Notes: a model not told the origin generated them from the letters alone. Counted from the first letter of the stretch, positions 1-11,456 are shown. The stretch is DNA of 64,000 nucleotides from Arcuatula senhousia (GCA_963971305.1 OZ020308.1:20183092-20247091), one strand, 5' to 3'. Numbers and translations are program-made.

Positions 1-5
1 TACGT

Positions 6-723
6 TGTTCTGTTACACATTTGTATGTTGCGTTTATTTGGAATATTTATTCATAATTATTTTTCTCATGAAATGTGAAACCGACAGTGTCGTTTCCTAA
101 CAGTGACTTACGCGGGATAACTCCATTTATGATTACCTCTCTGGATTTATGTATTCGAACTCTTACGACTCTTCGTCTCTTCAATGTTAAATTTACATGA
201 GTTAAACTACGTCTCCGTCCCCTTTGTCAGTTTCCCCCGTGTCATGAAAAACAAAGGACAGACGATGCACGCTCTGTGATTTGTGGCTATCCACAGCGTG
301 AGTAACTTTTTTTAACTGTTTTTAATAGCTGATTTAACATGTTTTGAATCGAACTATGCATTTATTTTCTCTGGATACAACATTTATTCAACAAGAAAAG
401 TGAAAATAAACATCGTACCAGACGAAGGGAATTTCCCGTTTATTTTAAACAATTTTTGGACTGTAGAACTTTAATAACGTTTTTCTTATATGGATATTTA
501 ATTGATTAATGATAATTCATGACACCTATTGCTGTTTTTATATATGAACTTTAACATTTTTCGATATATTATGTGTTAATTACATCCCCCTTTTTTCAGT
601 ATTTTACCGCATCACTTTCACACTGTTGCTGCTTGAATAAAGTGTCAACCCTTGACCGAGTTATTCTCCAAGGCCCAACAATTGATTGATGCTCGGTTAA
701 TCTATCCGGGACAGGCCGGAATA
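6..723 (+). repeat. 5' LTR of the BEL/Pao element
   Basis: Starts TGTTCTG and ends GGAATA. It is the same length as the 3' LTR and differs from it at four sites (near positions 91, 110, 306 and 527). The last base was placed by where the two LTRs stop matching and by the TACGT duplication outside them. The ends are TG...TA rather than the usual TG...CA. Confidence 0.95.
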
Positions 724-1201
724 GTAAAATAGCTCCGAACAACGCCAGTTGCAGAAGCGTCACCTCAGTCTACGCCAGGAGACGTCCGCAGAAGACCAGT
801 AAAGACTTGTATCTTTTTATACAAACCTTTTATGAGCTCTCGCAAGAGAGACGCACCATTTTCTTGGTTCCTGTAGTGTGCTGCGGCCGTAGAAGCGCCC
901 ACACACCAACCTTTCTAGACCCGTCACACCACAGTTTTGTGTGACACACCCAAATAGATTTGAAATACCTGGTCTGGGTAAATAATAAACCCAGCTCAGT
1001 TTTTCCTTAACTGAAGAAGCTAGATAGAATACCGTGATATAACGTGTTTTACACGTACAAAATCACACACCAAAGCTAGTGCCAAGCCAGATAGCACACA
1101 TACGTTTTTTAAACGTTATTTTATAAAACTCAGCTGAGAAACAAATAAATAGTCAAATCACACTTTCGAGATTTTTCTCGTAACTACAAAGTGATTGTGA
1201 C
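724..1201 (+). other. BEL leader (primer-binding region and gag 5' UTR)
   Basis: This is non-coding DNA between the left LTR and the first gag methionine. A primer-binding site should begin with TGG next to the LTR, but the bases here (GTAAAATAGCTCCGAAC) do not, so the primer tRNA cannot be named. A tandem ATG at 1202 opens the long frame. Confidence 0.6.
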
Positions 1202-4200
1202 ATGATGAGTGACACAGGTGACAACGTCACCATAAATCAAACTGGGCCAGATCAACACTCAGACATACGATCTGACAATACAGAGAAAAGAGTAAGAACT
1301 CTGAATGAAAAGGGCATGGACGTCTACATTGAAAGACGCGAGAAATACGCCCAAGACATAGAGCTACTATGGAGCATGTTAAATGCCTTCCTACAGGAGG
1401 TCGATACCCCTCCAGAGAATGTACGAGGTTGCCTCGCTTTACAAGAAAAGATAGCCCAGTCTGCTAGTAGATATGCACGTCAAGTTGACGCATTTATAGA
1501 ATTTATGAAGAACACTAGGGCCGAGAAAAGCAATCGAGACCTCCAGGCTTTCACTACCCTGGCTGATATAAGACGGCAAACATTGGACACAGCGATGTCA
1601 ACCCTACGGGACGTCACCAATGCATTTGGTCCCGCGTCACCAGCAATTCATCAGCCACAAGGGCAGCCTACCTCAGGTCAACAGAATGTCACTATGCTAG
1701 AACCACATGGGTCCGTGAAGCAAGAACGCAACTCAATTAGGTCAAAGCCAAATAGCGGATGTAAATCCGTGGGTGGCTCAAAATCCAGCAGCTCGTCAAG
1801 CGCTTCAAGAAACAAGCGTGCTAAAGCAAATGCTGCCAAGGCCAAGATAGCCTTTCTAGCTAAACAAGCTGCTCTTACGAAACAAGAAGCCCTTCTCGAA
1901 GAGCACGAGGTGCAGCGAAAAGCTAGTCAGAAAGCCGAGATGGAACGACAAAAGGCAGAAGTCGAGCGACAGATTGAACATAGCAGAATTGAAATGGAAC
2001 GAGCAGACGCCTTGGAAGCAGCAGCTGTCTTACGGAGGAAGATGGAACTGCAGGCCGACAAAACTATGATAGAAGCCCACATGGCCGAAGCTGAAGCAAG
2101 AGCGTACGAAGACGACGGCAGTCAAAATATTGACGACGAACCACACATCGCCGTCGACCTGCCATTACCTATGGCCGACCCGATCCGTCGGGTACAAGAC
2201 TACGTGAGTCAACACAACAGCAGCACTCATCCAATGGATGAAAATCCGGCCGACGTCGGGATAAACACATGTCCGACGCATTCCGACTACACAAGGAAAG
2301 TTACGGTTTTCGAACCGCATGTTACAACCGAAGCACCTAAGAAGATAGGACCATCATCCATGGCATCGACACCCTTTCGACGAGAAATCGACGACGTCGA
2401 CACCATTAGCAATACTTATGGCCTCAATCGGGATGCTCCCGTATTCGTGCCATCCACTCGAGATCAGCATCCCTTATCGACAACGTCGTCGACGCAGGAT
2501 CACCGTTCAGACAGGAAGGATTCAACATCCGAGGAGTTAACTAAATTCCTACTGAGAAAGGATCTACTACTCTCCCGTCTCACTCACTTCGACGACAAAG
2601 CTGAGTCCTACGCAGTTTGGAAGGCCGAATTCAAAGGCGTCGTGGACGAGCTAGGAATATCAAACTCCGAAGAACTCATTCTCCTCAAGAAATGGCTCGG
2701 GAATAAGTCGTCCCAATACGCCAAAAGTATCAAGGCAGCTAACATCAATAACCCGACAAGAGGTCTAGAACGTCTTTGGGAGCGTCTAGACGAACGCTAT
2801 GGTGCATCACAGTTGACAGAGCATGCCCTAAGGCAGAAACTAGAAAGCTTTCCTAAACTAACAAACAAGGACACCGATCGTCTCTACGACTTTTACGATC
2901 TTCTTTCTCACATCCAATGCCTGAAAGAGGAACCGAACCTTCGTGGCTTGTTAGGGTATTTCGACACCTCATCAGGACAACTGCCTATAGTTTCTCAGTT
3001 GCCATATGGACTTCAGGAAAGATGGACCTCAAGGGCTTCGAATTACATGACCCAACATCAAGTTCCATTTGCACCACTTTCGGAGTTAACGGATTTTATC
3101 CGTGAAATTTCAAAAACCAAAAACAATCCTTGTTTCAACTATGATTACAACAGTCAGCCTACCATTAAGCCGCATTCCCAGGCTGGAAAAGGGAAGATCA
3201 GTGCTTATAAGACGTCTACCGACCAAAGCACGGAGCATAGCTCCGCAGACAAGCCCAGTAGAGAGAATGGCAATTCAATCAACCTGAAGGAGCGTTGCAT
3301 TATTCACAAGGGAAAGCACTCGTTAAACGAATGTAATGGCTTCAGGGCAAAACCAATTGAAGACCGCATTAAGTTACTAAAGGAATACAACGTATGCTTT
3401 AAGTGTTGCGAGTCTGACACGCACATCAAGGCCAACTGTAAAGAAAGAGTTGTTTGCAACGAATGCGAAAGCACACGTCACCCGACAGCTTTGCACATCT
3501 CCAACTCCGACCAACGACCAGCGAGTTTTTCTCGTGAATCCTCACAAAACAATGGCGGGGAGAGAAAGGCTCCAAAGGCAAGCAACGCCAACGACACCGT
3601 ACAGGCAAAGTGCACAGAAGTATGCGGTTCAACGTACAGCGGGAAATCTTGTGCAAAGATATTGCCTGTAGACGTGTTTTCCAAACACGATAGATCCACC
3701 GTACATCGCATGTACGCAATAATTGACGACCAAAGTAGTCACACACTGGCTACAACCGAATTCTTCGATACGTTCAACGTTAAAGGACCTTACCGGAACT
3801 TCAATCTTTCGACCTGTTCAGGACGCACACTGATGTCAGGAAGGAGAGTGAACGACCTTATGGTTAGGTCTATCGGTAATGATTTCGAAACCGATTTACC
3901 GACAATCATCGAATGTAACGACATTCCAAACAACAAGTCCGAAATACCAACATCCGAAGTTGCGATACACCATCCACATCTACGGGATATAGCTAACTTC
4001 ATCCCGCCCATTGATAGGAATTGTGAGATTCTACTTCTTATCGGGAGAACACTCCCGGCAGTACACCACGCTCTCGACCAACGATTAGGGTCTCACTTTG
4101 AACCTTTCGCACAGAAGTTGCCGTTAGGCTGGGTCATTGTAGGCGAAACTTGTCTTGACCGACAACATGCACCATCTGATATCGACGTCAAGAAAACATT

Positions 4201-7200
4201 CATTCTACCGAATGGGCGACCCTCAATAATGCAACCATGTCCGAACCAGTTTCACGTAACCGAACATCGTGAATACTTGTCATGCGAGCAGAATGATTCA
4301 GACTTGAATGGGTTGGACATCTTTCAGAAAACACCTGATGATGATAAACCAGGATTATCACAGGACGACCGACAGTTTGTCAAACAATTGGACATAGAGT
4401 TCAAACGAAACGACACCGGGAATTGGGAAGCTCCATTACCATTTCGATCCACACGAAGATCATTGCCTAACAACAAAGATCAGGCAACTCACCGTGCTAT
4501 GGTGCTCGATAGGAGCCTAAAGAAAAACCCAGAGAAATGGAAGCACTTCCAAGTCTTCATGGCCAAAATACTGGACAACAACCACGCCGAAGTGGCGCCT
4601 CAGTTACACAAGGGCGAGGAATGCTGGTTCTTACCTTTATTTGGAGTCTACCATCCCAAGAAACCCGATCAGATCAGGGGCGTTTTCGATTCCTCCGCTA
4701 AATACAATGGAGTCTCGCTAAACGACGTACTACTCACAGGACCCGACCTGGCCAATAGTCTCCTCGGAGTACTTCTCCGTTTCAGAAGAGAGATGGTCGC
4801 CGTAACAGCCGACATACAACATATGTTTCACTGTTTTATTGTCCGTGAAGATCACAGGAACTATCTACGATTCCTTTGGTACAAGGACAATGACATTAAC
4901 AAAGAACTCATCGAGTACCGGATGAGGGTCCACGTCTTTGGGAACAGCCCGTCACCAGCGGTGGCCAACCTCGGCTTGTACAAAACAGCGATTGAGGCCG
5001 AAGCAAAATACGGAAGCGACGTCGTGAACTTTATCACGTCTGATTTCTACGTAGATGACGGTCTCACCTCATGTCCCACAGTAGAAGCCGCTATTAAAAT
5101 CATGAAAGACACGCAAAATGCCTTGCTTGAATGCGGCAACCTACGCCTTCATAAGTTCGCCTCGAACAGCCCGGAAGTTATGGCAGCCTTCCCATTGAAC
5201 GATCTTGCGTCAAACCTAAAGGACCTCGATTTGGACGCCGACGACAAGCCTTTGCAGCGTAGTCTCGGAATATCGTGGGACGTAAACACCGACCAGTTTC
5301 TATTTAACCTATCACGTGACGAAAAGCCCGTGACTCGCCGAGGGATTTTATCAACAATTAACAGTATATTCGACCCGATTGGATTCCTTGCGCCTGTCAT
5401 AATATTTGGGAAGCTACTTCTCCGTAGACCTGTTAAGACCACTACCGATTGGGACGAACCGGTATCGGAAGAAATAGCCTCCGATTGGGGAAAATGGCAA
5501 GAAACGCTTAAAGCTTTAGAAACGGTACGAATACCACGACCATATGTTCCCTACCTCAGTGAAAAAACGAAGAAGGAACTTCACGTCTTCTCCGATGCTT
5601 CAAAGGATGCAATAGGAGCCGTAGTGTATCTCCGGACAATTGATTCTGATGGGTCTTCGGACCTTGGTTTCGTCATAGGAAAGGCCAAGGTCGCACCGAC
5701 TAATGGACATACAATCCCGCGTTTGGAACTATGTGCTGCCGTACTTGCTATTGAAATCGCCCAGATCGCCGTCACTGAACTCAAACTTGAACTTGACACT
5801 ATCAAATACTATACGGACAGTAAAGTGATTCTAGGCTACATATGCAACGAAAAGAGACGATTCTACGTTTATGTTGCAAATAGAGTAGAGCGTATCAGAA
5901 AATTTAGTTCACACGAACAATGGAACTACGTCCCGACCAACCGTAACCCTGCCGACTTAGCTACGAGATCGATTCTCGCTCAAGAACTTCAAAACAGTGT
6001 TTGGCTAAGCGGACCTAAAGAATTTTTGGACAATGCATCAAAACAATCTGTCGATACGGAAATCGATCACGAACTCATACAACCTGACGACGACACTGAA
6101 ATCCGTCCGGTACAAGTTTACAAGACAACCGCCGTGTGTGAACACGAGTCTAGTCTCGAAACCGACCGTTTCCAACATTTCAATTCTTGGAACGACTTAG
6201 TCAAAGTCGTGTACAGACTCAAGAGATTTGCCCGTCTCTGCAAATCAGAACAGCAACAAGTTAATTCAGTTGATCTTTACGAAAACGCTAAAATGTTTGT
6301 AATAAGAAACGCTCAAACCGAATCCTACGAGGAAGAGATCCAGTGTATCATACACAGGGAGCCGCTACCGAAACGAAGCCCGATCCGTGACCTTAATCCT
6401 TGCCTGGACGAGAACGGCTTACTTAGAGTCGGTGGCCGCATAGAGCATTCGGACCTTGGTATCATAGAAAAGAAACCACTAATCATATCCGGTCGGCACC
6501 GTATAGCACCGCTTCTGGTTAAACATTTCCACCAAGAAATAAAGCACCAGGGTCGACACCTAACGGAAGGTGCAATTAGAGCAGCGGGTTTTTGGATAAC
6601 CGGAGTAAAACGACTTATATCGAGCGTAATACATCAGTGCCTCGATTGCCGCAAACTCAGAAGGAAGTTAGAGACTCAAATTATGGCCGATCTTCCAAAG
6701 GATCGCCTCGAACCGTCACCTCCGTTTACTAACGTCGGAGTAGATGTCTTTGGACCGTGGCAAATAATAACACGAAAGACCCGCGGAGGAAGTGCCAACT
6801 CAAAACGATGGGCGGTCATGTTTACGTGTTTAGTCATAAGAGTCGTACATATCGAGCTCGTAGAGGAAATGACATCCTCCGCTTTCATAAACGCACTAAA
6901 ACGTTTCACTTCGGTCAGAGGAAAGGTCAAGTTCTTTCGGTCCGACCAAGGAACAAATTTCGTTGGTGCTGTTAAGGAACTAAACATCAAAACTATCAAC
7001 CCTGGACATACGCCAATCAACGTCGACGAGGACCCCGCCGTATCAAAGTATCTTCACGATGCAGGCACGACATGGCAGTTCAACCCAGCTCATTCGTCCC
7101 ACATGGGTGGTGCGTGGGAACGCATGATTGGAGTCACGAGGAGAATTCTGGATTCACTGTTCTTAGAGAATTTCGGGAAAACTCTTACACACGACGTGTT

Positions 7201-7369
7201 GAACACGTTCATGGCTGAAGCATGTGCTATAATAAACTCAAGACCGTTAGTTCCAGTATCTTCCGACCCGGAATCTCCGCTTATTCTAACACCGGCGATG
7301 TTATTGAATCAAAAGACAGACTACGTCTTCTCAATAGACGACCCTGAACCCGCGGACAAACGAGATTAA
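1202..7369 (+). CDS. BEL/Pao Gag-Pol polyprotein (truncated by an in-frame stop)
   Basis: This is a 2055-codon frame. It has a long charged coiled coil rich in K, E, Q and A (about residues 215-305) and a DUF1759-type Gag region (about 445-545). A Cys/His-rich zinc-knuckle region lies around 698-765. The DUF1758-type protease follows near 840, with its active-site loop reading DDQS. The reverse transcriptase (about 1130-1300) has its catalytic YVDD near 1283. RNase H starts near 1461 (FSDAS). The integrase H-H-C-C zinc domain is near 1775. The integrase core has Asp near 1847 (VDVFG), Asp near 1914 (SDQG) and Glu near 1972 (WERM). The frame ends at a TAA at 7367-7369, before the usual C-terminal tail, and that tail continues in the same frame downstream. 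All core catalytic residues are present. Confidence 0.93.
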   Translation: MMSDTGDNVTINQTGPDQHSDIRSDNTEKRVRTLNEKGMDVYIERREKYAQDIELLWSMLNAFLQEVDTPPENVRGCLALQEKIAQSASRYARQVDAFIEFMKNTRAEKSNRDLQAFTTLADIRRQTLDTAMSTLRDVTNAFGPASPAIHQPQGQPTSGQQNVTMLEPHGSVKQERNSIRSKPNSGCKSVGGSKSSSSSSASRNKRAKANAAKAKIAFLAKQAALTKQEALLEEHEVQRKASQKAEMERQKAEVERQIEHSRIEMERADALEAAAVLRRKMELQADKTMIEAHMAEAEARAYEDDGSQNIDDEPHIAVDLPLPMADPIRRVQDYVSQHNSSTHPMDENPADVGINTCPTHSDYTRKVTVFEPHVTTEAPKKIGPSSMASTPFRREIDDVDTISNTYGLNRDAPVFVPSTRDQHPLSTTSSTQDHRSDRKDSTSEELTKFLLRKDLLLSRLTHFDDKAESYAVWKAEFKGVVDELGISNSEELILLKKWLGNKSSQYAKSIKAANINNPTRGLERLWERLDERYGASQLTEHALRQKLESFPKLTNKDTDRLYDFYDLLSHIQCLKEEPNLRGLLGYFDTSSGQLPIVSQLPYGLQERWTSRASNYMTQHQVPFAPLSELTDFIREISKTKNNPCFNYDYNSQPTIKPHSQAGKGKISAYKTSTDQSTEHSSADKPSRENGNSINLKERCIIHKGKHSLNECNGFRAKPIEDRIKLLKEYNVCFKCCESDTHIKANCKERVVCNECESTRHPTALHISNSDQRPASFSRESSQNNGGERKAPKASNANDTVQAKCTEVCGSTYSGKSCAKILPVDVFSKHDRSTVHRMYAIIDDQSSHTLATTEFFDTFNVKGPYRNFNLSTCSGRTLMSGRRVNDLMVRSIGNDFETDLPTIIECNDIPNNKSEIPTSEVAIHHPHLRDIANFIPPIDRNCEILLLIGRTLPAVHHALDQRLGSHFEPFAQKLPLGWVIVGETCLDRQHAPSDIDVKKTFILPNGRPSIMQPCPNQFHVTEHREYLSCEQNDSDLNGLDIFQKTPDDDKPGLSQDDRQFVKQLDIEFKRNDTGNWEAPLPFRSTRRSLPNNKDQATHRAMVLDRSLKKNPEKWKHFQVFMAKILDNNHAEVAPQLHKGEECWFLPLFGVYHPKKPDQIRGVFDSSAKYNGVSLNDVLLTGPDLANSLLGVLLRFRREMVAVTADIQHMFHCFIVREDHRNYLRFLWYKDNDINKELIEYRMRVHVFGNSPSPAVANLGLYKTAIEAEAKYGSDVVNFITSDFYVDDGLTSCPTVEAAIKIMKDTQNALLECGNLRLHKFASNSPEVMAAFPLNDLASNLKDLDLDADDKPLQRSLGISWDVNTDQFLFNLSRDEKPVTRRGILSTINSIFDPIGFLAPVIIFGKLLLRRPVKTTTDWDEPVSEEIASDWGKWQETLKALETVRIPRPYVPYLSEKTKKELHVFSDASKDAIGAVVYLRTIDSDGSSDLGFVIGKAKVAPTNGHTIPRLELCAAVLAIEIAQIAVTELKLELDTIKYYTDSKVILGYICNEKRRFYVYVANRVERIRKFSSHEQWNYVPTNRNPADLATRSILAQELQNSVWLSGPKEFLDNASKQSVDTEIDHELIQPDDDTEIRPVQVYKTTAVCEHESSLETDRFQHFNSWNDLVKVVYRLKRFARLCKSEQQQVNSVDLYENAKMFVIRNAQTESYEEEIQCIIHREPLPKRSPIRDLNPCLDENGLLRVGGRIEHSDLGIIEKKPLIISGRHRIAPLLVKHFHQEIKHQGRHLTEGAIRAAGFWITGVKRLISSVIHQCLDCRKLRRKLETQIMADLPKDRLEPSPPFTNVGVDVFGPWQIITRKTRGGSANSKRWAVMFTCLVIRVVHIELVEEMTSSAFINALKRFTSVRGKVKFFRSDQGTNFVGAVKELNIKTINPGHTPINVDEDPAVSKYLHDAGTTWQFNPAHSSHMGGAWERMIGVTRRILDSLFLENFGKTLTHDVLNTFMAEACAIINSRPLVPVSSDPESPLILTPAMLLNQKTDYVFSIDDPEPADKRD

Positions 7370-7699
7370 TACAGAATAGAATGGAAACGGGTTCAAGCTT
7401 TGGCGAGTATGTTTTGGACTCGCTGGAAAAGAGAATATTTACCGCTCTTACAAAGAAGGCGAAAATGGACAGAAGTGCGGAGAGATCTCCGTGTAGGCGA
7501 CGTAGTTCTTGTCAAGGACAATAGTTTATGTAGGACACAGTGGCCAACCGGCATAATCACGAACGCCGTACAAGGTTCCGACGACCACGTTCGAAAAGTT
7601 GAAGTCCGCATCATGGTCGACGGAAAACCTAAGACATACACTCGACCAATAACCGAACTGGTTCTGTTGGTCGAAGCAGACGAAACTCAGAGACTTTGA
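7370..7699 (+). pseudogene. C-terminal tail of BEL integrase, separated by a stop codon
   Basis: This stretch is in the same frame as the preceding polyprotein (an ATG at 7400 is in phase with 1202). It reads as the DUF5641-type C-terminal domain of BEL/Pao integrases: a W-rich segment (FWTRWKREYLP), then the VGDVVLVKD motif, and a final PITELVLL motif. It is cut off from Pol only by the TAA at 7367-7369. Readthrough is possible, but nothing here proves it, and a simple nonsense mutation is the plainest reading. Confidence 0.85.
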
Positions 7700-8038
7700 G
7701 TTATTTGCACCGTGTGCAAGCTGTACAAATTTGTAGATAAACTGCGACTATATTCATTGTTCTGGACACTAGTTTCTGTTATCGTTAATACCAGGATGCT
7801 TCTTCATTCTAGGAACACGTTGTTCCTCTCCACGCCGTGCGTGGCAACGCTGGATAATCCCATTGGGCAACTCTGGAAGCCAGACAACGTTGGAGCTACC
7901 TCACGATCCGTGTATCAAGAAAACATTCCATGAAGGAACTGTACATTGTACTCACCTTATCTTTGGACATTTGGATTTATGTGCTTATAAATAAATGGAA
8001 AAAAAATAGTGATATTCCCCTGGATATCAGACGGGGAG
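7700..8038 (+). other. BEL 3' untranslated region with polypurine tract
   Basis: Two short open frames occur here (7712-7933 and 7930-8133), but they have no recognisable domain and the second runs into the LTR. The purine run AGACGGGGAG at 8029-8038 directly abuts the 3' LTR and is the likely plus-strand primer. Confidence 0.6.
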
Positions 8039-8756
8039 TGTTCTGTTACACATTTGTATGTTGCGTTTATTTGGAATATTTATTCATAATTATTTTTCTC
8101 ATGAAATGTGAAACCGACAGTGTCTTTTCCTAACAGTGACTTATGCGGGATAACTCCATTTATGATTACCTCTCTGGATTTATGTATTCGAACTCTTACG
8201 ACTCTTCGTCTCTTCAATGTTAAATTTACATGAGTTAAACTACGTCTCCGTCCCCTTTGTCAGTTTCCCCCGTGTCATGAAAAACAAAGGACAGACGATG
8301 CACGCTCTGTGATTTGTGGCTATCCACAGCGTGAGTAACATTTTTTAACTGTTTTTAATAGCTGATTTAACATGTTTTGAATCGAACTATGCATTTATTT
8401 TCTCTGGATACAACATTTATTCAACAAGAAAAGTGAAAATAAACATCGTACCAGACGAAGGGAATTTCCCGTTTATTTTAAACAATTTTTGGACTGTAGA
8501 ACTTTAATAACGTTTTTCTTATATGGATATTTAATTGATTAATGATAATTCATGACCCCTATTGCTGTTTTTATATATGAACTTTAACATTTTTCGATAT
8601 ATTATGTGTTAATTACATCCCCCTTTTTTCAGTATTTTACCGCATCACTTTCACACTGTTGCTGCTTGAATAAAGTGTCAACCCTTGACCGAGTTATTCT
8701 CCAAGGCCCAACAATTGATTGATGCTCGGTTAATCTATCCGGGACAGGCCGGAATA
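8039..8756 (+). repeat. 3' LTR of the BEL/Pao element
   Basis: 718 bp, the same length as the 5' LTR and about 99.4 percent identical by eye. It is followed directly by the TACGT target duplication at 8757-8761. Confidence 0.95.
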
Positions 8757-8779
8757 TACGTATTGTCTAAAAAAGGAGG

Positions 8780-8828
8780 TACATATTTATACCCCCAACA
8801 TAAATGCGATATAAATGTGCACTACATA
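8780..8828 (+). repeat. Left copy of a 48-bp flanking direct repeat
   Basis: The segment from TACATATTTATACCCC to GTGCACTACATA recurs at 11964-12011 with a single-base length difference in the C run. The two copies bracket a 3.1-kb segment that contains the LINE pseudogene. Confidence 0.85.
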
Positions 8829-8941
8829 TCGTGTATCAATAATCGTTGACGTTTACTTAAGCATTTTTGACCTTTGACCTTTGATCAAGTGGGCGGACTT
8901 TAATTACAGATTTCTTTACAAATGTGTAAGTTTGCGGAGGT

Positions 8942-11456
8942 AACTCCGATAGAAATTATGTTAAGTGGAATTCGGCTAGGAGTGACCAGTTCGTAAACTT
9001 GATAGTTGATGATGAAAATGGCTGTATTAATAACTTAGATGAGAAATTAGACATTATTATGAACAGTAATAATGTCACGTCTGACTGCGTTAATAATGCA
9101 GTTGACGATTTAAAAGGTATATTTATAGACACAGCCAAGTCCGCATTCGGCTATTATTCTACTAAAAACAGGTCGAAAGATCATGATACTAAGCCTTGGT
9201 TTGATAAATCATGTAAACAAAAGCGTGATGAGTTTCATAAAGCAAAAGAGAAATATAAATCAGACAAATCTGATAATTTAAAAAAAGAATTTAATGCTAA
9301 AGCAAAAGAATTTAGAAAGCAAATGAATACAAGTTTTAGAGAGTTTCAGGAACAAAATTCGATTAAACTTCGTGAGGCTTCTAAAACTGACGAAATTGAA
9401 GATGATTCGAGACATTTTCTTGATGACGTGTGTAAAAATGAAATTTATGATAATATCCTTAATGGAGAAATCACACACGATGAAGTGTCAAATGCCATTA
9501 AAAACTTGAAAAATGGAAAGGCTGCAGGTGTAGACGATTTTGTTAATGAATATTTTAAGCACTCGACTCCTCAGCTCGTTTCTATTTATTGTAAATTGTT
9601 TAATATAGTATTCGACTCCGGTATTATTCCAGAGACATGGTTGAGTGGAATTATTCGACCAATATACAAAAATAAAGGCAATGCAAATGATCCCGACAAC
9701 TACCGAGCTATCACGCTAATAAGTTGTCTTGGAAAACTTTTTACGTCGATTATCAATGCTAGACTGACCTTTTTGTCAAATGAGTTTGATATTATTTCGG
9801 GATGTCATGCTGGTTTTAGAAAGGGGTATTCTACCACTGATAACATTTTTATTATGCACGCCTTGATATCGTTGTACTTCGCTTTTGGTAAAAAACTGTA
9901 TTGCACATTTATTGATTTCAAAAAGGCCTTTGACACTGTCTGGCGTGCTGGTTTGTGGCAAAAACTACAAAACAGTGATATCAAAGGAAAATGTTTCCGA
10001 GTTATCTACAATATGTATGATAATGTTAAGTCTTGCATTGCCTGCAATGGTAGACAGTCTGATTTTTTTGATTGTATGAATGGTGTGCGCCAAGGAGAAA
10101 ATTTGTCACCTTTTTTTTTTTTTTTTTTTTTTAAACAACTTGGAAAAATATTTTGAAGAGCTCCATGTCCTTCCTTTAAATTTAGTCAAAGAGAAGATTC
10201 AAAGCTCCCTACATATTTTTATAAAACTTTTTATATTGTTATATGCCGATGACACGGTAATTTTTGCTGAATCATTTGATGATATGCAGAAATCATTAAA
10301 CACTTTTCAATATTATTGTGATTTTTGGAAACTATCTGTTAATACATCAAAGACTAAGGTTATTATTTTTAGCAAAAGAAAATGTAGAAATAATAATAAT
10401 TTTAAATTGAATGGCACAAACCTAGAAGTAGTGGATTCATTGACTTACCTTGGTATAGTTTTTAAATACAACGGAAACTTTAATGAGGCGAAGAAGAAAT
10501 TAGCGGAGCAATCACAAAAATCATTATTCGCAATATATAAGAAGATAAGAAATCATAAGATTCCGATTGATATTCAATTGAAACTATTTGATTCATTAGT
10601 TGAGCCTATCCTGCTATATGGTTCTGAAGTATGGGGATATGAAAACATTGATGTGTTAGAAAGAGTACATCTTCAATTTTGCAAAAGAATACTCAATCTG
10701 AGACAGTCTACCCCCAACTTCATGGTATATGGTGAGTTAGGCCGATATCCTCTTTGTATAAAAGTCAAGCTTAGAATGATTTCTTTTTGGTGTAGATTAG
10801 TACAGAACGAAAGGAAGCTTAGCAGCATCCTTTACAGACTATTGTATGATCTGCAACTGAATGAAAATCAAAGCTTTAAATGGATATCTAGTATAAAATC
10901 TGTCTTTGACAATACAGGTCTTGGATATATTTTTACTAACCAAATCCAAGTCGAATTTTGTACTCTAAAACCTATATTATTTGAGCGTCTTAGAGACCAG
11001 TTCATTCAGAAATGGTTCTCAGATATAGGAAACTCATCTAAGGGTCTACTGTACTCCTTATTCAAAACAAACTTTTGCTTTGAAAATTACTTATCGAGGT
11101 TAACGGAGTTTGGAAGAACTCAGATATCTAAACTGAGAACTTCCAACCTCAAGTTGCCGGTTGAAACTGGGAGATGGTCAAACATTCCTAGAGAAGCAAG
11201 AGTTTGTTCACTTTGTAGGGATGGAATCGGCGACGAATTCCATTATTTATTTAAATGCCAAAATGACTATGTTAAACAATTGCAACAAAAACATATACCA
11301 AGGTATTATTTTATAAATCCAGATAAAAACAAGATGAGTGGTATGTTGTCTCTTTGTAATGTTAAACTTTTAACAAACATTGCATCGTTTGTACATAAAC
11401 TGAATTTGTTATTAAACTTTATTTGCTGTATGACTAGCTCATTCTGTCATTTGTAA
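8942..11456 (+). pseudogene. LINE (non-LTR retrotransposon) ORF2, 5'-truncated and frameshifted
   Basis: The open frame starts without a methionine, in phase from about 8930, and lacks the N-terminal endonuclease. It has the RT motifs NGKAAGVDD, PIYKNKG, NYRAITL, FIDFKKAFD and GVRQGENLSP, then YADD further on (near 10243), and the C-terminal cysteine region CSLCRDGIGDEFHYLF. At 10111-10132 a run of 22 T replaces the usual residues after NLSP, and the reading frame changes there (frame 8999-10156 to frame 10080-11456). The C-terminal type resembles jockey/CR1-like bivalve LINEs, but the clade is not certain. It cannot make a functional protein as read. Confidence 0.85.

Larger units (their letters stand above)
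6..8756 (+). mobile_element. Full-length BEL/Pao LTR retrotransposon
   Basis: Two 718-bp direct LTRs (6-723 and 8039-8756) enclose one gag-pol frame. The five bases TACGT lie immediately before the left LTR (1-5) and immediately after the right LTR (8757-8761), giving a 5-bp target-site duplication. By eye the LTRs differ at only four positions, so the insertion is young. Domain order (Gag, CCHC, aspartic protease, RT with YVDD, RNase H, zinc-binding integrase, DDE integrase, C-terminal DUF5641-like tail) is that of BEL/Pao, as seen in single-ORF bivalve and insect elements. Autonomy is doubtful because a stop codon interrupts the frame at 7367-7369. The window begins exactly at the target duplication, so the left flanking DNA is not visible. 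Confidence 0.95.

Noticed and set aside
7712..8133. Possible env-like ORFs after BEL pol
   Set aside because: Two short frames with no signal peptide, glycoprotein pattern or cysteine motif. The second runs into the LTR.
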